Shown here one piece after another: positions 1 to 6,103 of a stretch of 7,527 bases of DNA. Source of the stretch: Minisyncoccota bacterium. Its GTDB lineage: Bacteria > Patescibacteriota > Minisyncoccia > Phycocordibacterales > UBA9973. Below the pieces are notes generated by a model. That model worked only from the letters and a program-made list of their open reading frames with translations. It had not been told where the DNA came from and did not search any database. Within the stretch, counting starts at the first letter, position 1, and each line of letters opens with the position of its first letter. A program made the position numbers and the translations under genes. The DNA lies in assembly GCA_017984185.1 (NCBI GenBank), contig JAGNZX010000025.1, forward strand, positions 1 through 7,527, in the 5' to 3' direction.

Positions 1-1
1 T

Positions 2-903
2 AAATATACAGCACTAAATCTAGGTCTTGCTAATCTGGAGACCGATTATTTTGGTTGTCTCGATGCAGATTCGTTTGTAGATCCGAGGCCTTGGTGCGCA
101 TTATGAGTTATTACGAAAAAGATAAAGAGGTAATGGCTGTGACTCCTTCAGTGACAGTATATAATCCCAAAACCTTTATTCAGACCGCCCAAAAAGCTGA
201 ATACAATATGGGTGTGTATTCAAAAAAAATGCTTGGATTTCTGGGCGCAATCAATGTGACCCCGGGACCATTTACAATTTTTCGTAAAAAAGTTTTTGAT
301 GATTTGGGGCCATATCAACACGGGCACAATACTGAAGATATGGAGATTGCCTATCGAATGCAAAAATATTTTTATAAGATCGATCACTGCAATGATGCCT
401 TGGTGTATACCAATACGCCTCCCACAATCAAGAAGCTTTTTAAACAACGTTTACGTTGGATTTATGGCTTTTTAAATAACACCATAGATTACAGAGATTT
501 GATATTTAAGAAAAAATATGGAAATTTTGCTCTTTTCACGCTACCGACTGGTCTCGTTTCAATATTTTCAGTCTGCTATCTTTTTGGTAGAATTTTTTAT
601 AATTTAGGAAATTATATATACATGAAGATTGTTTCTTTTCAAACTATTGGTTTTCAATATTCTTTTCATCCATTCAATTTTGATTTATTTTTCTTAAATA
701 CTCAGTTTTACTTTTTCCTATCTCTCCTTATTTATTCTTCGATTATTTTTTCGATTATTTTTGGTAGACGCATGGTCGAAAATAAATGGTCTATCTCTAA
801 AGACATGTTGTATTTCTTTCCAGTTTTCAGTATGATCGCTCCTTTCTGGTTCATGAAAGCTATTATGAATACAATTTTACACAAAAAACCAGTTTGGAAA
901 TAA
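2..903 (+). CDS. Family 2 glycosyltransferase, processive type, 5' end outside window, apparent frameshift
   Basis: This is a membrane glycosyltransferase of the GT-A fold that would transfer sugar from a nucleotide-sugar to a growing surface polysaccharide at the cytoplasmic membrane. The first part is read in the frame starting at base 2 and contains CLDADS (bases 56-73), the metal/nucleotide-binding DxD-type motif. From base 85 the homologous reading continues in the frame of base 55. That frame carries TPGPF, the catalytic-base region TED (bases 331-339) and QRLRW (bases 445-459), the Q-x-x-R-W signature of processive synthases such as cellulose, chitin and poly-GlcNAc synthases. After it come hydrophobic segments at about bases 529-585, 685-765 and 805-880, typical of the C-terminal membrane domain. 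The frame-2 part ends at a TGA at 104-106, so a single base seems to be missing near 83-85. A TTG at 55 or ATG at 103 could open the downstream part, but a protein from there would lack the DxD motif. The exact polymer cannot be told. Confidence 0.85.
83..87 (+). other. Apparent one-base deletion (frameshift) in the glycosyltransferase
   Basis: Upstream frame 2 reads ...DADSFVDP and then degenerates to RPWCAL and a TGA. Frame 1 supplies the natural continuation EALVRIM from base 85. The G at 85 is needed both as the third base of the Pro codon and as the first base of the Glu codon, so one base is missing (for example CCGGAG reduced to CCGAG). No slippery heptamer is present, so either a real mutation or a sequencing/assembly error is likelier than programmed frameshifting. 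Confidence 0.8.
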
Positions 904-916
904 TTATAATAATATT

Positions 917-1597
917 ATGCACGAAAATATTGATTGGAAAAAATATCTTATAGTTTTACTTATCACCATGTCTCTGTTTTTCACAGCGATATATTTTAGT
1001 AATTATATTGGTAATAAAAAAATTCAAGAATTAAAATCAATTCAGGATAAAATAGCCATAGATATTTTGTCTTCGGAGACTCAGTTTTCTCTTTTGTCTG
1101 AGCTTTCTTGTAAAAATATAACCGATTCGACCCTTTCGGGCGAGCTGGGGGAACTTGGACGTAAACTCGAATGGGGTCAAGACAATCTCGGTGCGACCGA
1201 GGAAGTCTCTTATCTGCGAAAATATTACTCACTTTTGCAAATCAAAGACTATCTTTTGAATAAGAAAATTTCTGAACGATGCAAAGTGAAGTCTGCTTTT
1301 ATTTTGTATTTTTATACTACGGCTGAAAATTGTAGTGATTGTGAACGTGAAGGACTAGTGTTGACCGCATTACGTAGCAAGTATCCAGAGTTAAGAGTGT
1401 ATTCTTTCGATTACAGTACTGATCTTTCAGCGATATCAGCCATGCTTCAGATTTATAAAATCAAAGATACAGCCTTACCAGCACTTGTCATCGATGGAGA
1501 GGTTCTGACTGGTTTTCAGGGCATAGAAGACCTCGAGGCTAAAATCAAAGAATCTTTTAAGATTCAGGAAAGTATCAACATAAATACTAAAAATTAA
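917..1597 (+). CDS. Membrane-anchored thioredoxin-fold protein with CxxC
   Basis: The 226-residue protein has a single N-terminal hydrophobic segment (residues about 10-30, just after WKK). This would anchor it with the rest outside the cytoplasm. A helical linker rich in charged residues follows (about 33-120), then a thioredoxin-like domain from about 125. The strand FILYFYT leads into CSDC (Cys139 and Cys142), and TALPALVIDG supplies the cis-proline (Pro188) opposite the active site, followed by the usual closing GFQG. A thiol-disulfide exchange role on exported proteins is inferred from the family; the partner is unknown. Two further cysteines, 65 and 122, lie outside the motif. It starts 13 bases after the glycosyltransferase and is probably co-transcribed. 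No Shine-Dalgarno precedes the ATG (AATAATATT). Its TAA overlaps the stop of the opposing acyltransferase gene. Confidence 0.8.
   Translation: MHENIDWKKYLIVLLITMSLFFTAIYFSNYIGNKKIQELKSIQDKIAIDILSSETQFSLLSELSCKNITDSTLSGELGELGRKLEWGQDNLGATEEVSYLRKYYSLLQIKDYLLNKKISERCKVKSAFILYFYTTAENCSDCEREGLVLTALRSKYPELRVYSFDYSTDLSAISAMLQIYKIKDTALPALVIDGEVLTGFQGIEDLEAKIKESFKIQESININTKN
1550..1565 (-). terminator. Possible weak terminator for the rpsB-to-acyltransferase unit
   Basis: GAATCTT-TT-AAGATTC is a perfect inverted repeat with 7-base arms. On the minus strand it lies 28 bases past the acyltransferase stop and is followed by TTTGATTTT, so it has the form of an intrinsic terminator. The stem is short and AT-rich, and it lies inside the end of the thioredoxin-like coding region, so chance is a real alternative. 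Read on the plus strand it has no T-tract. Confidence 0.25.
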
Positions 1598-2712
1598 ATA
1601 TTATTCAACCTCTTTTCTTTAAAGTAGAGTATGAGTGGTTTTTCTATGTATTTATAAGAGAGAGTGGCCAGAGTTAATGTAGTAAAAATAAATATTAAAT
1701 AAGTAAATGCTGGGTTGAAGGATGTGTTTTGAAATTTTGGGTAAATTACTGCAATTACGCGTTCGATCGGTCCGTGAACTAAATACAAAGAATAAGAAAT
1801 ATTTCCCAGGTATACGAGCGTATAATGATTTAAAATACGATATAATAAGGTGCCTTTTTGTATAGAGACGATGAGTATTAGTGGTATTAATATTAACCAA
1901 TAGGCTACTATAATAAAGGAGGGGATTTTTAAAAACCACATAAATATTCCGACAGACAATAAGGTGTAAGCCAGGGTTAAGTGGGATTTTTTTAAAGCAA
2001 ACGGTTTTAAAATAAAAGCATTATACAAAAATAAACCCGCTACAAATTCTAGCCCTGAACGCACTAATGAATTATAAAAATTTGGAGTATCAATGAAAGA
2101 TGGGGAGTGAGTATACAAAACGATACCGGACAATATAAACATAAAACCAAAGACTAAACCTAACCAAGTTCTTCGATTTTTTACAATAGTATATTTATTG
2201 TATTTACTAAATAAGGTTATTAGACCAACCACAACCATAAACCACCAGACTTCGAGCACTAGAGTCCAGGTCGGGTAATTCCAAGCAAAAAAATATTTTG
2301 GATCAAATAATGGCGTAATCTGCACAAGAAAGAATTCAGCCATGAGAGCTTTGAAATTGTATACCCCTGGTAGAGTGATATTTTGTGCGGAAAGGATGAA
2401 ATACAAAATGCTAAAAATGGTTAATATAAAAACATGAATAGGGAATATGCGAACAATCCGAGCTTTGCAGAATTTTAAATAATCAACCCAATTGTCCATC
2501 AGGTGGATTTTGTAAGCATGAGCTAAAACAAATCCACTCAAAATAAAGAAAAAATCCACAGCCAAGTAACCATGACGAAGCATCGGTAAAAACAACAATA
2601 ATCCGGTCGAAGGCACAGTCCAAGACAGGTGCCCGATGGCTACCCAAAAAGACGCCAAACCACGAAGACTGGTTAAGCTATAAAAATATTCTTTGTTTTC
2701 TCTTTCGGGCAT
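1594..2712 (-). CDS. Membrane acyltransferase, family 3 (OafA/YrhL-like)
   Basis: This 372-residue integral membrane protein matches the acyltransferase-3 family, which moves acetyl or other acyl groups onto sugars of surface polysaccharides, peptidoglycan or lipids. Family landmarks appear in order: SLRGLA (15-20) and the conserved His28 in AIGH; FFFILSGF (54-61); Arg-rich RIVRIFP (85-91); PTWTLVLEVWWF (147-158) with Glu154; SYSLYLVHGP (306-315); and the C-terminal YKYIEKP (353-359). About ten hydrophobic helices fill the rest, and no extra SGNH domain is present, so it is the stand-alone form. The ATG is only 19 bases after the tRNA-Thr 3' end and has no Shine-Dalgarno. Translation therefore probably uses a transcript released by tRNA processing or read through from rpsB-tsf. 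A plausible substrate is the polymer made by the nearby glycosyltransferase, but that gene is on the opposite strand, so this link is inference only. Confidence 0.9.
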   Translation of the reverse strand: MPERENKEYFYSLTSLRGLASFWVAIGHLSWTVPSTGLLLFLPMLRHGYLAVDFFFILSGFVLAHAYKIHLMDNWVDYLKFCKARIVRIFPIHVFILTIFSILYFILSAQNITLPGVYNFKALMAEFFLVQITPLFDPKYFFAWNYPTWTLVLEVWWFMVVVGLITLFSKYNKYTIVKNRRTWLGLVFGFMFILSGIVLYTHSPSFIDTPNFYNSLVRSGLEFVAGLFLYNAFILKPFALKKSHLTLAYTLLSVGIFMWFLKIPSFIIVAYWLILIPLILIVSIQKGTLLYRILNHYTLVYLGNISYSLYLVHGPIERVIAVIYPKFQNTSFNPAFTYLIFIFTTLTLATLSYKYIEKPLILYFKEKRLNNI

Positions 2713-2731
2713 AACTTGAGTTTGATTGCGG

Positions 2732-2804
2732 AGCCGCCTCTCGGATTCGAACCGAGGACCTTCACTTTACAAAAGTGTTGCTCTACCAACTGAGCTAAGG
2801 CGGC
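2732..2804 (-). tRNA. tRNA-Thr, anticodon UGU
   Basis: The 73-base cloverleaf begins GCCGCCTTAGCTCAG. The acceptor stem is GCCGCCT/AGGCGGC (7 of 7 pairs), the D arm GCTC/GAGC, and the T arm CTCGG-TTCGAAT-CCGAG is perfect. The anticodon loop TTTGTAA gives anticodon TGT (plus-strand bases 2769-2771), which reads ACA. The pairs G1-C72 and C2-G71 and anticodon bases G35 and U36 agree with known bacterial threonine identity elements. Pair 27-43 is an A-A mismatch and the discriminator is U. The genome continues CCGC rather than CCA, so the CCA end must be added enzymatically. The gene sits 29 bases after the small membrane-protein gene and 19 before the acyltransferase, on their strand. Confidence 0.95.
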
Positions 2805-2833
2805 ACAAGATAACATTTAACATACTACCACAT

Positions 2834-3241
2834 CTATAATTTTTTTTCCTCTTCGATTATACTATGCTTCATTCGGCTTATTTTGTGTTTGTATTCTGCT
2901 ATAACCCTTAAAAATTTATTTGTTTCTTGTTTTAACAAGCTATCATTGTTTCGATTGCTCTGACTAAAATTTAATATAGCTATTTTTAACTTGCGGTAAA
3001 TATTTTTAAAGAAATTTAATGATTTAACATAAACCCTAAGAGTTACAACTAGTATTATTCCTAGAAACCCCTTGAAGCCTTTAAAAGTAATGTGTCTTAA
3101 TTTGTGAATATCCGGAACAAAGGGATGAGGTAGATTTTCTTCAATGACAATGAGGCCATTTCTTACCATGGCCAGTTTTTGCCATATCATAAAGATGATA
3201 GAAAATAAAGATAAAAAGAATAAGGTTAGGAGGGTATACAT
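2834..3241 (-). CDS. Small membrane protein of unknown function, downstream of tsf
   Basis: I do not recognise a named family in this 135-residue protein. An N-terminal hydrophobic helix (residues 1-20) begins right at the start codon. A polar stretch with ENLPHPFVPD (35-44) follows, then a second hydrophobic segment (about 57-72, GFLGIILVVTLRVYV). The C-terminal half is strongly basic and helical, with NKFLRVIAEYKHKISRMK (108-125) ending in an acidic-basic tail EEEKKL, and may form a coiled coil or bind nucleic acid or lipid head groups. The gene starts 18 bases after the tsf stop on the same strand, ends in TAG, and lacks a Shine-Dalgarno (ACTTTAA before ATG). Its position in a translation operon suggests co-expression with S2 and EF-Ts but not a specific job. 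The clear hydrophobic pattern and tight fit between tsf and the tRNA gene argue that it is real. Confidence 0.75.
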   Translation of the reverse strand: MYTLLTLFFLSLFSIIFMIWQKLAMVRNGLIVIEENLPHPFVPDIHKLRHITFKGFKGFLGIILVVTLRVYVKSLNFFKNIYRKLKIAILNFSQSNRNNDSLLKQETNKFLRVIAEYKHKISRMKHSIIEEEKKL

Positions 3242-3259
3242 TTAAAGTTTTTTAAAAAG

Positions 3260-4039
3260 TTATATTGAATAACGCTTCACTTCCTTTATTTTAGCTTGAG
3301 CTTTTTCTAGTAGTTGTCCTACGGTCATGTCTCCGTTTTTAATGAAGGGTTGATTGACCAAAGTTTTTTCTTTGAAGTAGGTTGCGATCTTACCATCGAG
3401 CATTTTTTTCTTTATCTCTTCGGGCTTGTCTATGCTAGCCACTTCTTTTTTGAAAATTTCAGTGATGGTGTTTCTAGCGTCTTCACTTATCTCGTTTTCA
3501 TTTATGTATTCAGGCTTCATCGCAGTGATATGCATGGCGATATCACGAGCCAGGTCCTTGTCGCCACCTTCGAGTCCGACAATTACGGCAATCTTGTTGT
3601 TATGAATATAATTTCCTAATACATTACCAACCACTTCGTAAACTTCACCGAGTTGGATATTTTCTCCAGTCTTTTGGATGACAGGATCAATCATGTCTTT
3701 GGCCTCATTTTTCATCGTGTCTACACCAACTTCAAGAGCTTTTTTGCCTAGCCCAGCGAGCAAATTAGTAAAATCTTCGTTTCTAGAAACGAAATCAGTC
3801 TCACAATGTAGAGAGACAAGTATGCTTTTTTTGTCGTTACCAGCAATAGTCACTGCACCATCGTTGGCTACCCGGCCTACTTTTTTTTGAGCAATTTCAG
3901 AGCTATTTTTTTTGAGTATTGCGAGAGCTACCTTCATGTCGCCACCAGCTTCTTCCAAGGCACGTCTGCATTGCATAACAGAAATACCTGTTGAATCCCT
4001 AAGTTCCTTTACGAGCTCAGTTGTTATTACAGATGTCAT
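3260..4039 (-). CDS. tsf: Translation elongation factor Ts
   Basis: EF-Ts releases GDP from EF-Tu so that EF-Tu can bind GTP and aminoacyl-tRNA again. The N-terminal UBA-like domain (about 7-45) has LVKELRDSTGISVMQCRRAL, with the usual ALEEAGGD following. The key core motif CETDFVSRNEDF (79-90) contains Thr81-Asp82-Phe83, which contact the EF-Tu nucleotide site and wedge near its Mg2+ site. Later conserved pieces are YIHNNKIAVIVGLEGG (144-159) and HITAMKPEY (170-178). At 259 residues it is shorter than the E. coli protein (283) but complete. The ATG follows the tandem TAA TAA of rpsB by a few bases, the classic rpsB-tsf pairing. There is no Shine-Dalgarno, so translational coupling to rpsB is likely. 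It ends in TAA, 18 bases before the next gene. Confidence 0.97.
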   Translation of the reverse strand: MTSVITTELVKELRDSTGISVMQCRRALEEAGGDMKVALAILKKNSSEIAQKKVGRVANDGAVTIAGNDKKSILVSLHCETDFVSRNEDFTNLLAGLGKKALEVGVDTMKNEAKDMIDPVIQKTGENIQLGEVYEVVGNVLGNYIHNNKIAVIVGLEGGDKDLARDIAMHITAMKPEYINENEISEDARNTITEIFKKEVASIDKPEEIKKKMLDGKIATYFKEKTLVNQPFIKNGDMTVGQLLEKAQAKIKEVKRYSI

Positions 4040-4044
4040 ATTTA

Positions 4045-4749
4045 TTATTTTTGTGTTAATTGACCAGCTTTATAAGCTTCAGCTATTGCTTTAGCGAAAT
4101 ATTTTATTGAAGGGATGCTTGCATCATTGGCCACGATTGGGAAGTCTATACCTTTGATATTTGAATCAGAGTTAGACAAAGTTACAACAGGCACATTTCC
4201 TTTTACAGCCTCAGTGAGAGCTATGTGCTCAGCTTTACCGTCTACGATAAATATTACGTCTGGAGATTTCTTGAGACCAACAAGACCAGAATAATATCGA
4301 GCTAGTTTTTCCATCTTTTTAGCCATAACTACTCGTTCTTTTTTGGTATATTTATCGAGTCCACCGGATGCTGTATCTTTGCGGTAGTTTTCGAGTTCAG
4401 CGATTCTTTTTTTGATTTCTGTGAAATTACTCAAAGTCCCTCCGATCCAACGTTCAGCAACATAGGGCATACCCAAAGATTCAGCCACATTTTTGATGAC
4501 TACTTTGGCTTCTGGTTTGGTACCGACAAAAAGGATTACTTTGTTTTGTGAGCCGATAGATTTTACAAATTCTACAGCATTTTTTAATAGGATACTGGTC
4601 TTTTCGAGGTCGATAATGTCACCTTTGTTCTTGGTAGCACATATATATGTAGAGACCGAAGGGTGTCTTCGGGTCTTGGAGTAGCCATAATGGGCTCCTG
4701 CTTTGAACATCTCTTCTACAATAACTGCTTCATTTTCTACTTTTTGCAT
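4045..4749 (-). CDS. rpsB: 30S ribosomal protein S2
   Basis: S2 is a small-subunit protein on the solvent side of the 30S head-body junction. The 234-residue length is close to the usual 240. Recognisable segments include KAGAHYGYSKTRR (16-28), IIDLEKT (45-51), VILFVGTKPEA (71-81), the signature ERWIGGTLSNF (99-109), SPDVIFIVDG (162-171) and GIDFPIVANDASIPSI (200-215). The N-terminal signature normally reading RWNPKM is RHPSVS here (28-33), a divergence I associate with Parcubacteria-like lineages. The gene ends with two consecutive TAA codons and is followed 5 bases later by tsf. The ATG at 4747-4749 lies 7 bases below a strong predicted -10 box, so the message is probably leaderless, which also fixes this start. 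No autoregulatory leader is possible in that case. Confidence 0.97.
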   Translation of the reverse strand: MQKVENEAVIVEEMFKAGAHYGYSKTRRHPSVSTYICATKNKGDIIDLEKTSILLKNAVEFVKSIGSQNKVILFVGTKPEAKVVIKNVAESLGMPYVAERWIGGTLSNFTEIKKRIAELENYRKDTASGGLDKYTKKERVVMAKKMEKLARYYSGLVGLKKSPDVIFIVDGKAEHIALTEAVKGNVPVVTLSNSDSNIKGIDFPIVANDASIPSIKYFAKAIAEAYKAGQLTQK

Positions 4750-4756
4750 ACGGATT

Positions 4757-4785
4757 ATTCTAGCAGAAAGATTGCCCTATTGCAA
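4757..4785 (-). promoter_or_regulatory. rpsB-tsf promoter, probably leaderless
   Basis: On the minus strand TTGCAA (4780-4785) is followed by exactly 17 bases and TAGAAT (4757-4762). The -10 box is preceded by TGC, forming an extended -10 element. Both hexamers are close to the sigma-70 consensus (4 of 6 and 5 of 6). The usual spacing puts the transcription start at about 4749-4750, that is, at the rpsB ATG. Confidence 0.7.
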
Positions 4786-4790
4786 CCATG

Positions 4791-4806
4791 CCTGCCAGCA
4801 GTCAGG
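4791..4806. promoter_or_regulatory. Imperfect dyad between the divergent promoters
   Basis: CCTGCCAGCAGTCAGG pairs with itself at 6 of 8 positions and sits between the rpsB -35 box (ending 4785) and the proS -35 box (starting 4810). It could be an operator serving both promoters, a copy of a short dispersed palindromic repeat, or chance. Nothing in the window identifies a binding protein. Confidence 0.25.
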
Positions 4807-4809
4807 ACT

Positions 4810-4838
4810 TTGACCAAAGAGCTTATATACGCTAAGAT
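4810..4838 (+). promoter_or_regulatory. proS-mreB-mreC promoter, probably leaderless
   Basis: TTGACC (4810-4815, 5 of 6 to consensus) is followed by 17 bases and TAAGAT (4833-4838, 4 of 6). The expected start at about 4845-4847 coincides with the proS ATG at 4847. It is back to back with the rpsB promoter, with 24 bases between their -35 boxes. Confidence 0.6.
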
Positions 4839-4846
4839 GGGTGTAT

Positions 4847-6103
4847 ATGAGACAAACACAACTTTTTACTAAAACCAGAAAAGAAGCCCCGGCGGACGAA
4901 GTTTCTAAAAATGCTGAGCTCTTGATTAAGGCTGGTTTTGTGCACAAAGAAATGGCCGGAGTTTATAGCTATTTACCTCTTGGATTAATGGTTCTTAAAA
5001 AAATAGAGAATATTATTCGAGAAGAAATGAATGCTATCGGTGGGCAAGAGATAACCATGACTTCTCTCCAAGAAAAAGAGACTTGGGAGCCTACTGATCA
5101 ATGGAATGATGCCAATGTTGATGTATGGTTTAAAACAAAATTAAAAAATGATACGGAGTTAGGGCTTGCGGTTACTCACGAGGCGCCAATGACTAAAATG
5201 CTAAAAGGCTTTGTGCAATCTTATCGTGATTTACCAAAATATGTTTATCAATTTCAGACCAAGTTTAGAAACGAAACCCGGGCCAAGAGTGGCATAATGA
5301 GGACTCGAGAATTTGTGATGAAAGATTTATATTCTTTTGATTTGGACGAAGCTTCACATTTGGAATTTTACGAAAAAGCTAAAGTTGCTTATACAAAAAT
5401 TTTTAAAAGAGTAGGTATCGGTCATGTGACCTATCTGACTTTTGCATCCGGGGGAATGTTTTCAAAATTTTCGCACGAGTTCCAGACTTTAACTGGGGCA
5501 GGTGAAGACACTATATATGTCGATGAGTCTAAGGGTATTGCAATAAATAAAGAAGTAAACAATGATGAAGTTTTAGCTAGTTTGGGTATAGATAAGACAA
5601 AATTAGTAGAACAGAGAGCCGTGGAGGTAGGTAATATTTTTACACTGGGTACTCGGTTTTCTGATGCATTGGATTTAAAATACCAGACTGAATCTGGGGA
5701 CAAGAAATCTGTATTTATGGGTTCCTATGGTATAGGCCCGGGGCGACTCATGGGTACCGTAGTCGAGGTTTTGTCCGACGACAAGGGAATCATCTGGCCA
5801 GAATCTATAGCCCCATTTGCTGTTCATTTGTTAGTGCTTGGGGAAGATAAGGCAGTTCGTGATGAAGCGGAAAAAACTTTCAAAGCCTTGAGTGATGCTT
5901 CGGTTGAAGTTTTGTTTGATGATAGAAGTGAAGTCTCACCTGGTGAAAAGTTTGCCGACGCTGATTTGCTTGGTATGCCGTATCGAGTGGTAGTCTCGGT
6001 TCGAAGTATAAAAGATGGCGGAGTGGAATTGAAAAAAAGAACTGAAGAAAAAGGGAAGATAGTTACACTTGAAGAATTATGTTCGATAAAATTTACAAAT
6101 TAA
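4847..6103 (+). CDS. proS: Prolyl-tRNA synthetase, short form without editing insertion
   Basis: This class II synthetase charges tRNA-Pro with proline in the cytoplasm. With the ATG at 4847 it has 418 residues and opens MRQTQLFTKTRKEAPADE, matching the bacterial ProRS N-terminus. An in-frame GTG at 4841 is less likely because the predicted transcript starts after it. The motif 1 region is YSYLPLGLMVLKKIENI (41-57). The proline-specific THE loop is VTHEAPMT (109-116). Motif 2 spans 140-160 (FRNETR ... REFVMKD), the SHEF element is at 209-212, and motif 3 is GSYGIGPGRLMG (292-303). The anticodon-binding domain starts near 322 (IAPFAVHLLVL). E. coli ProRS (about 570 residues) carries a roughly 180-residue INS editing domain between motifs 2 and 3; here that interval is only about 130 residues with no room for it, as in mitochondrial and alphaproteobacterial short forms. 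The 3' end overlaps mreB by 25 bases. Confidence 0.95.
   Translation: MRQTQLFTKTRKEAPADEVSKNAELLIKAGFVHKEMAGVYSYLPLGLMVLKKIENIIREEMNAIGGQEITMTSLQEKETWEPTDQWNDANVDVWFKTKLKNDTELGLAVTHEAPMTKMLKGFVQSYRDLPKYVYQFQTKFRNETRAKSGIMRTREFVMKDLYSFDLDEASHLEFYEKAKVAYTKIFKRVGIGHVTYLTFASGGMFSKFSHEFQTLTGAGEDTIYVDESKGIAINKEVNNDEVLASLGIDKTKLVEQRAVEVGNIFTLGTRFSDALDLKYQTESGDKKSVFMGSYGIGPGRLMGTVVEVLSDDKGIIWPESIAPFAVHLLVLGEDKAVRDEAEKTFKALSDASVEVLFDDRSEVSPGEKFADADLLGMPYRVVVSVRSIKDGGVELKKRTEEKGKIVTLEELCSIKFTN

Noticed and set aside
76..92. Programmed -1 frameshift as the explanation for the glycosyltransferase break
   Set aside because: There is no X-XXY-YYZ slippery heptamer around GAT CCG AGG. Slipping back one base would put the Pro tRNA on TCC, which pairs poorly, and no obvious stimulatory stem follows.
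220..447. Minus-strand open frame opposite the glycosyltransferase
   Set aside because: It is antisense to the segment carrying the TED and TPGPF motifs, has no recognisable domain and no start context; it is a shadow of the real gene.
1608..1630. Possible plus-strand terminator hairpin after the thioredoxin-like gene (CTCTTTTCTTTAAAGTAGAG)
   Set aside because: The stem has interior mismatches and is A/T-rich, and no T-run follows directly, so it does not meet the form of an intrinsic terminator.
3314..4094. Plus-strand open frames opposite tsf
   Set aside because: They lie wholly antisense to a confidently identified EF-Ts gene and show no domain features.
4841..4846. GTG at 4841 as the proS start
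   Set aside because: The ATG at 4847 gives the conserved M-R-x-x-Q N-terminus, and the predicted transcript begins at about 4845, after the GTG.
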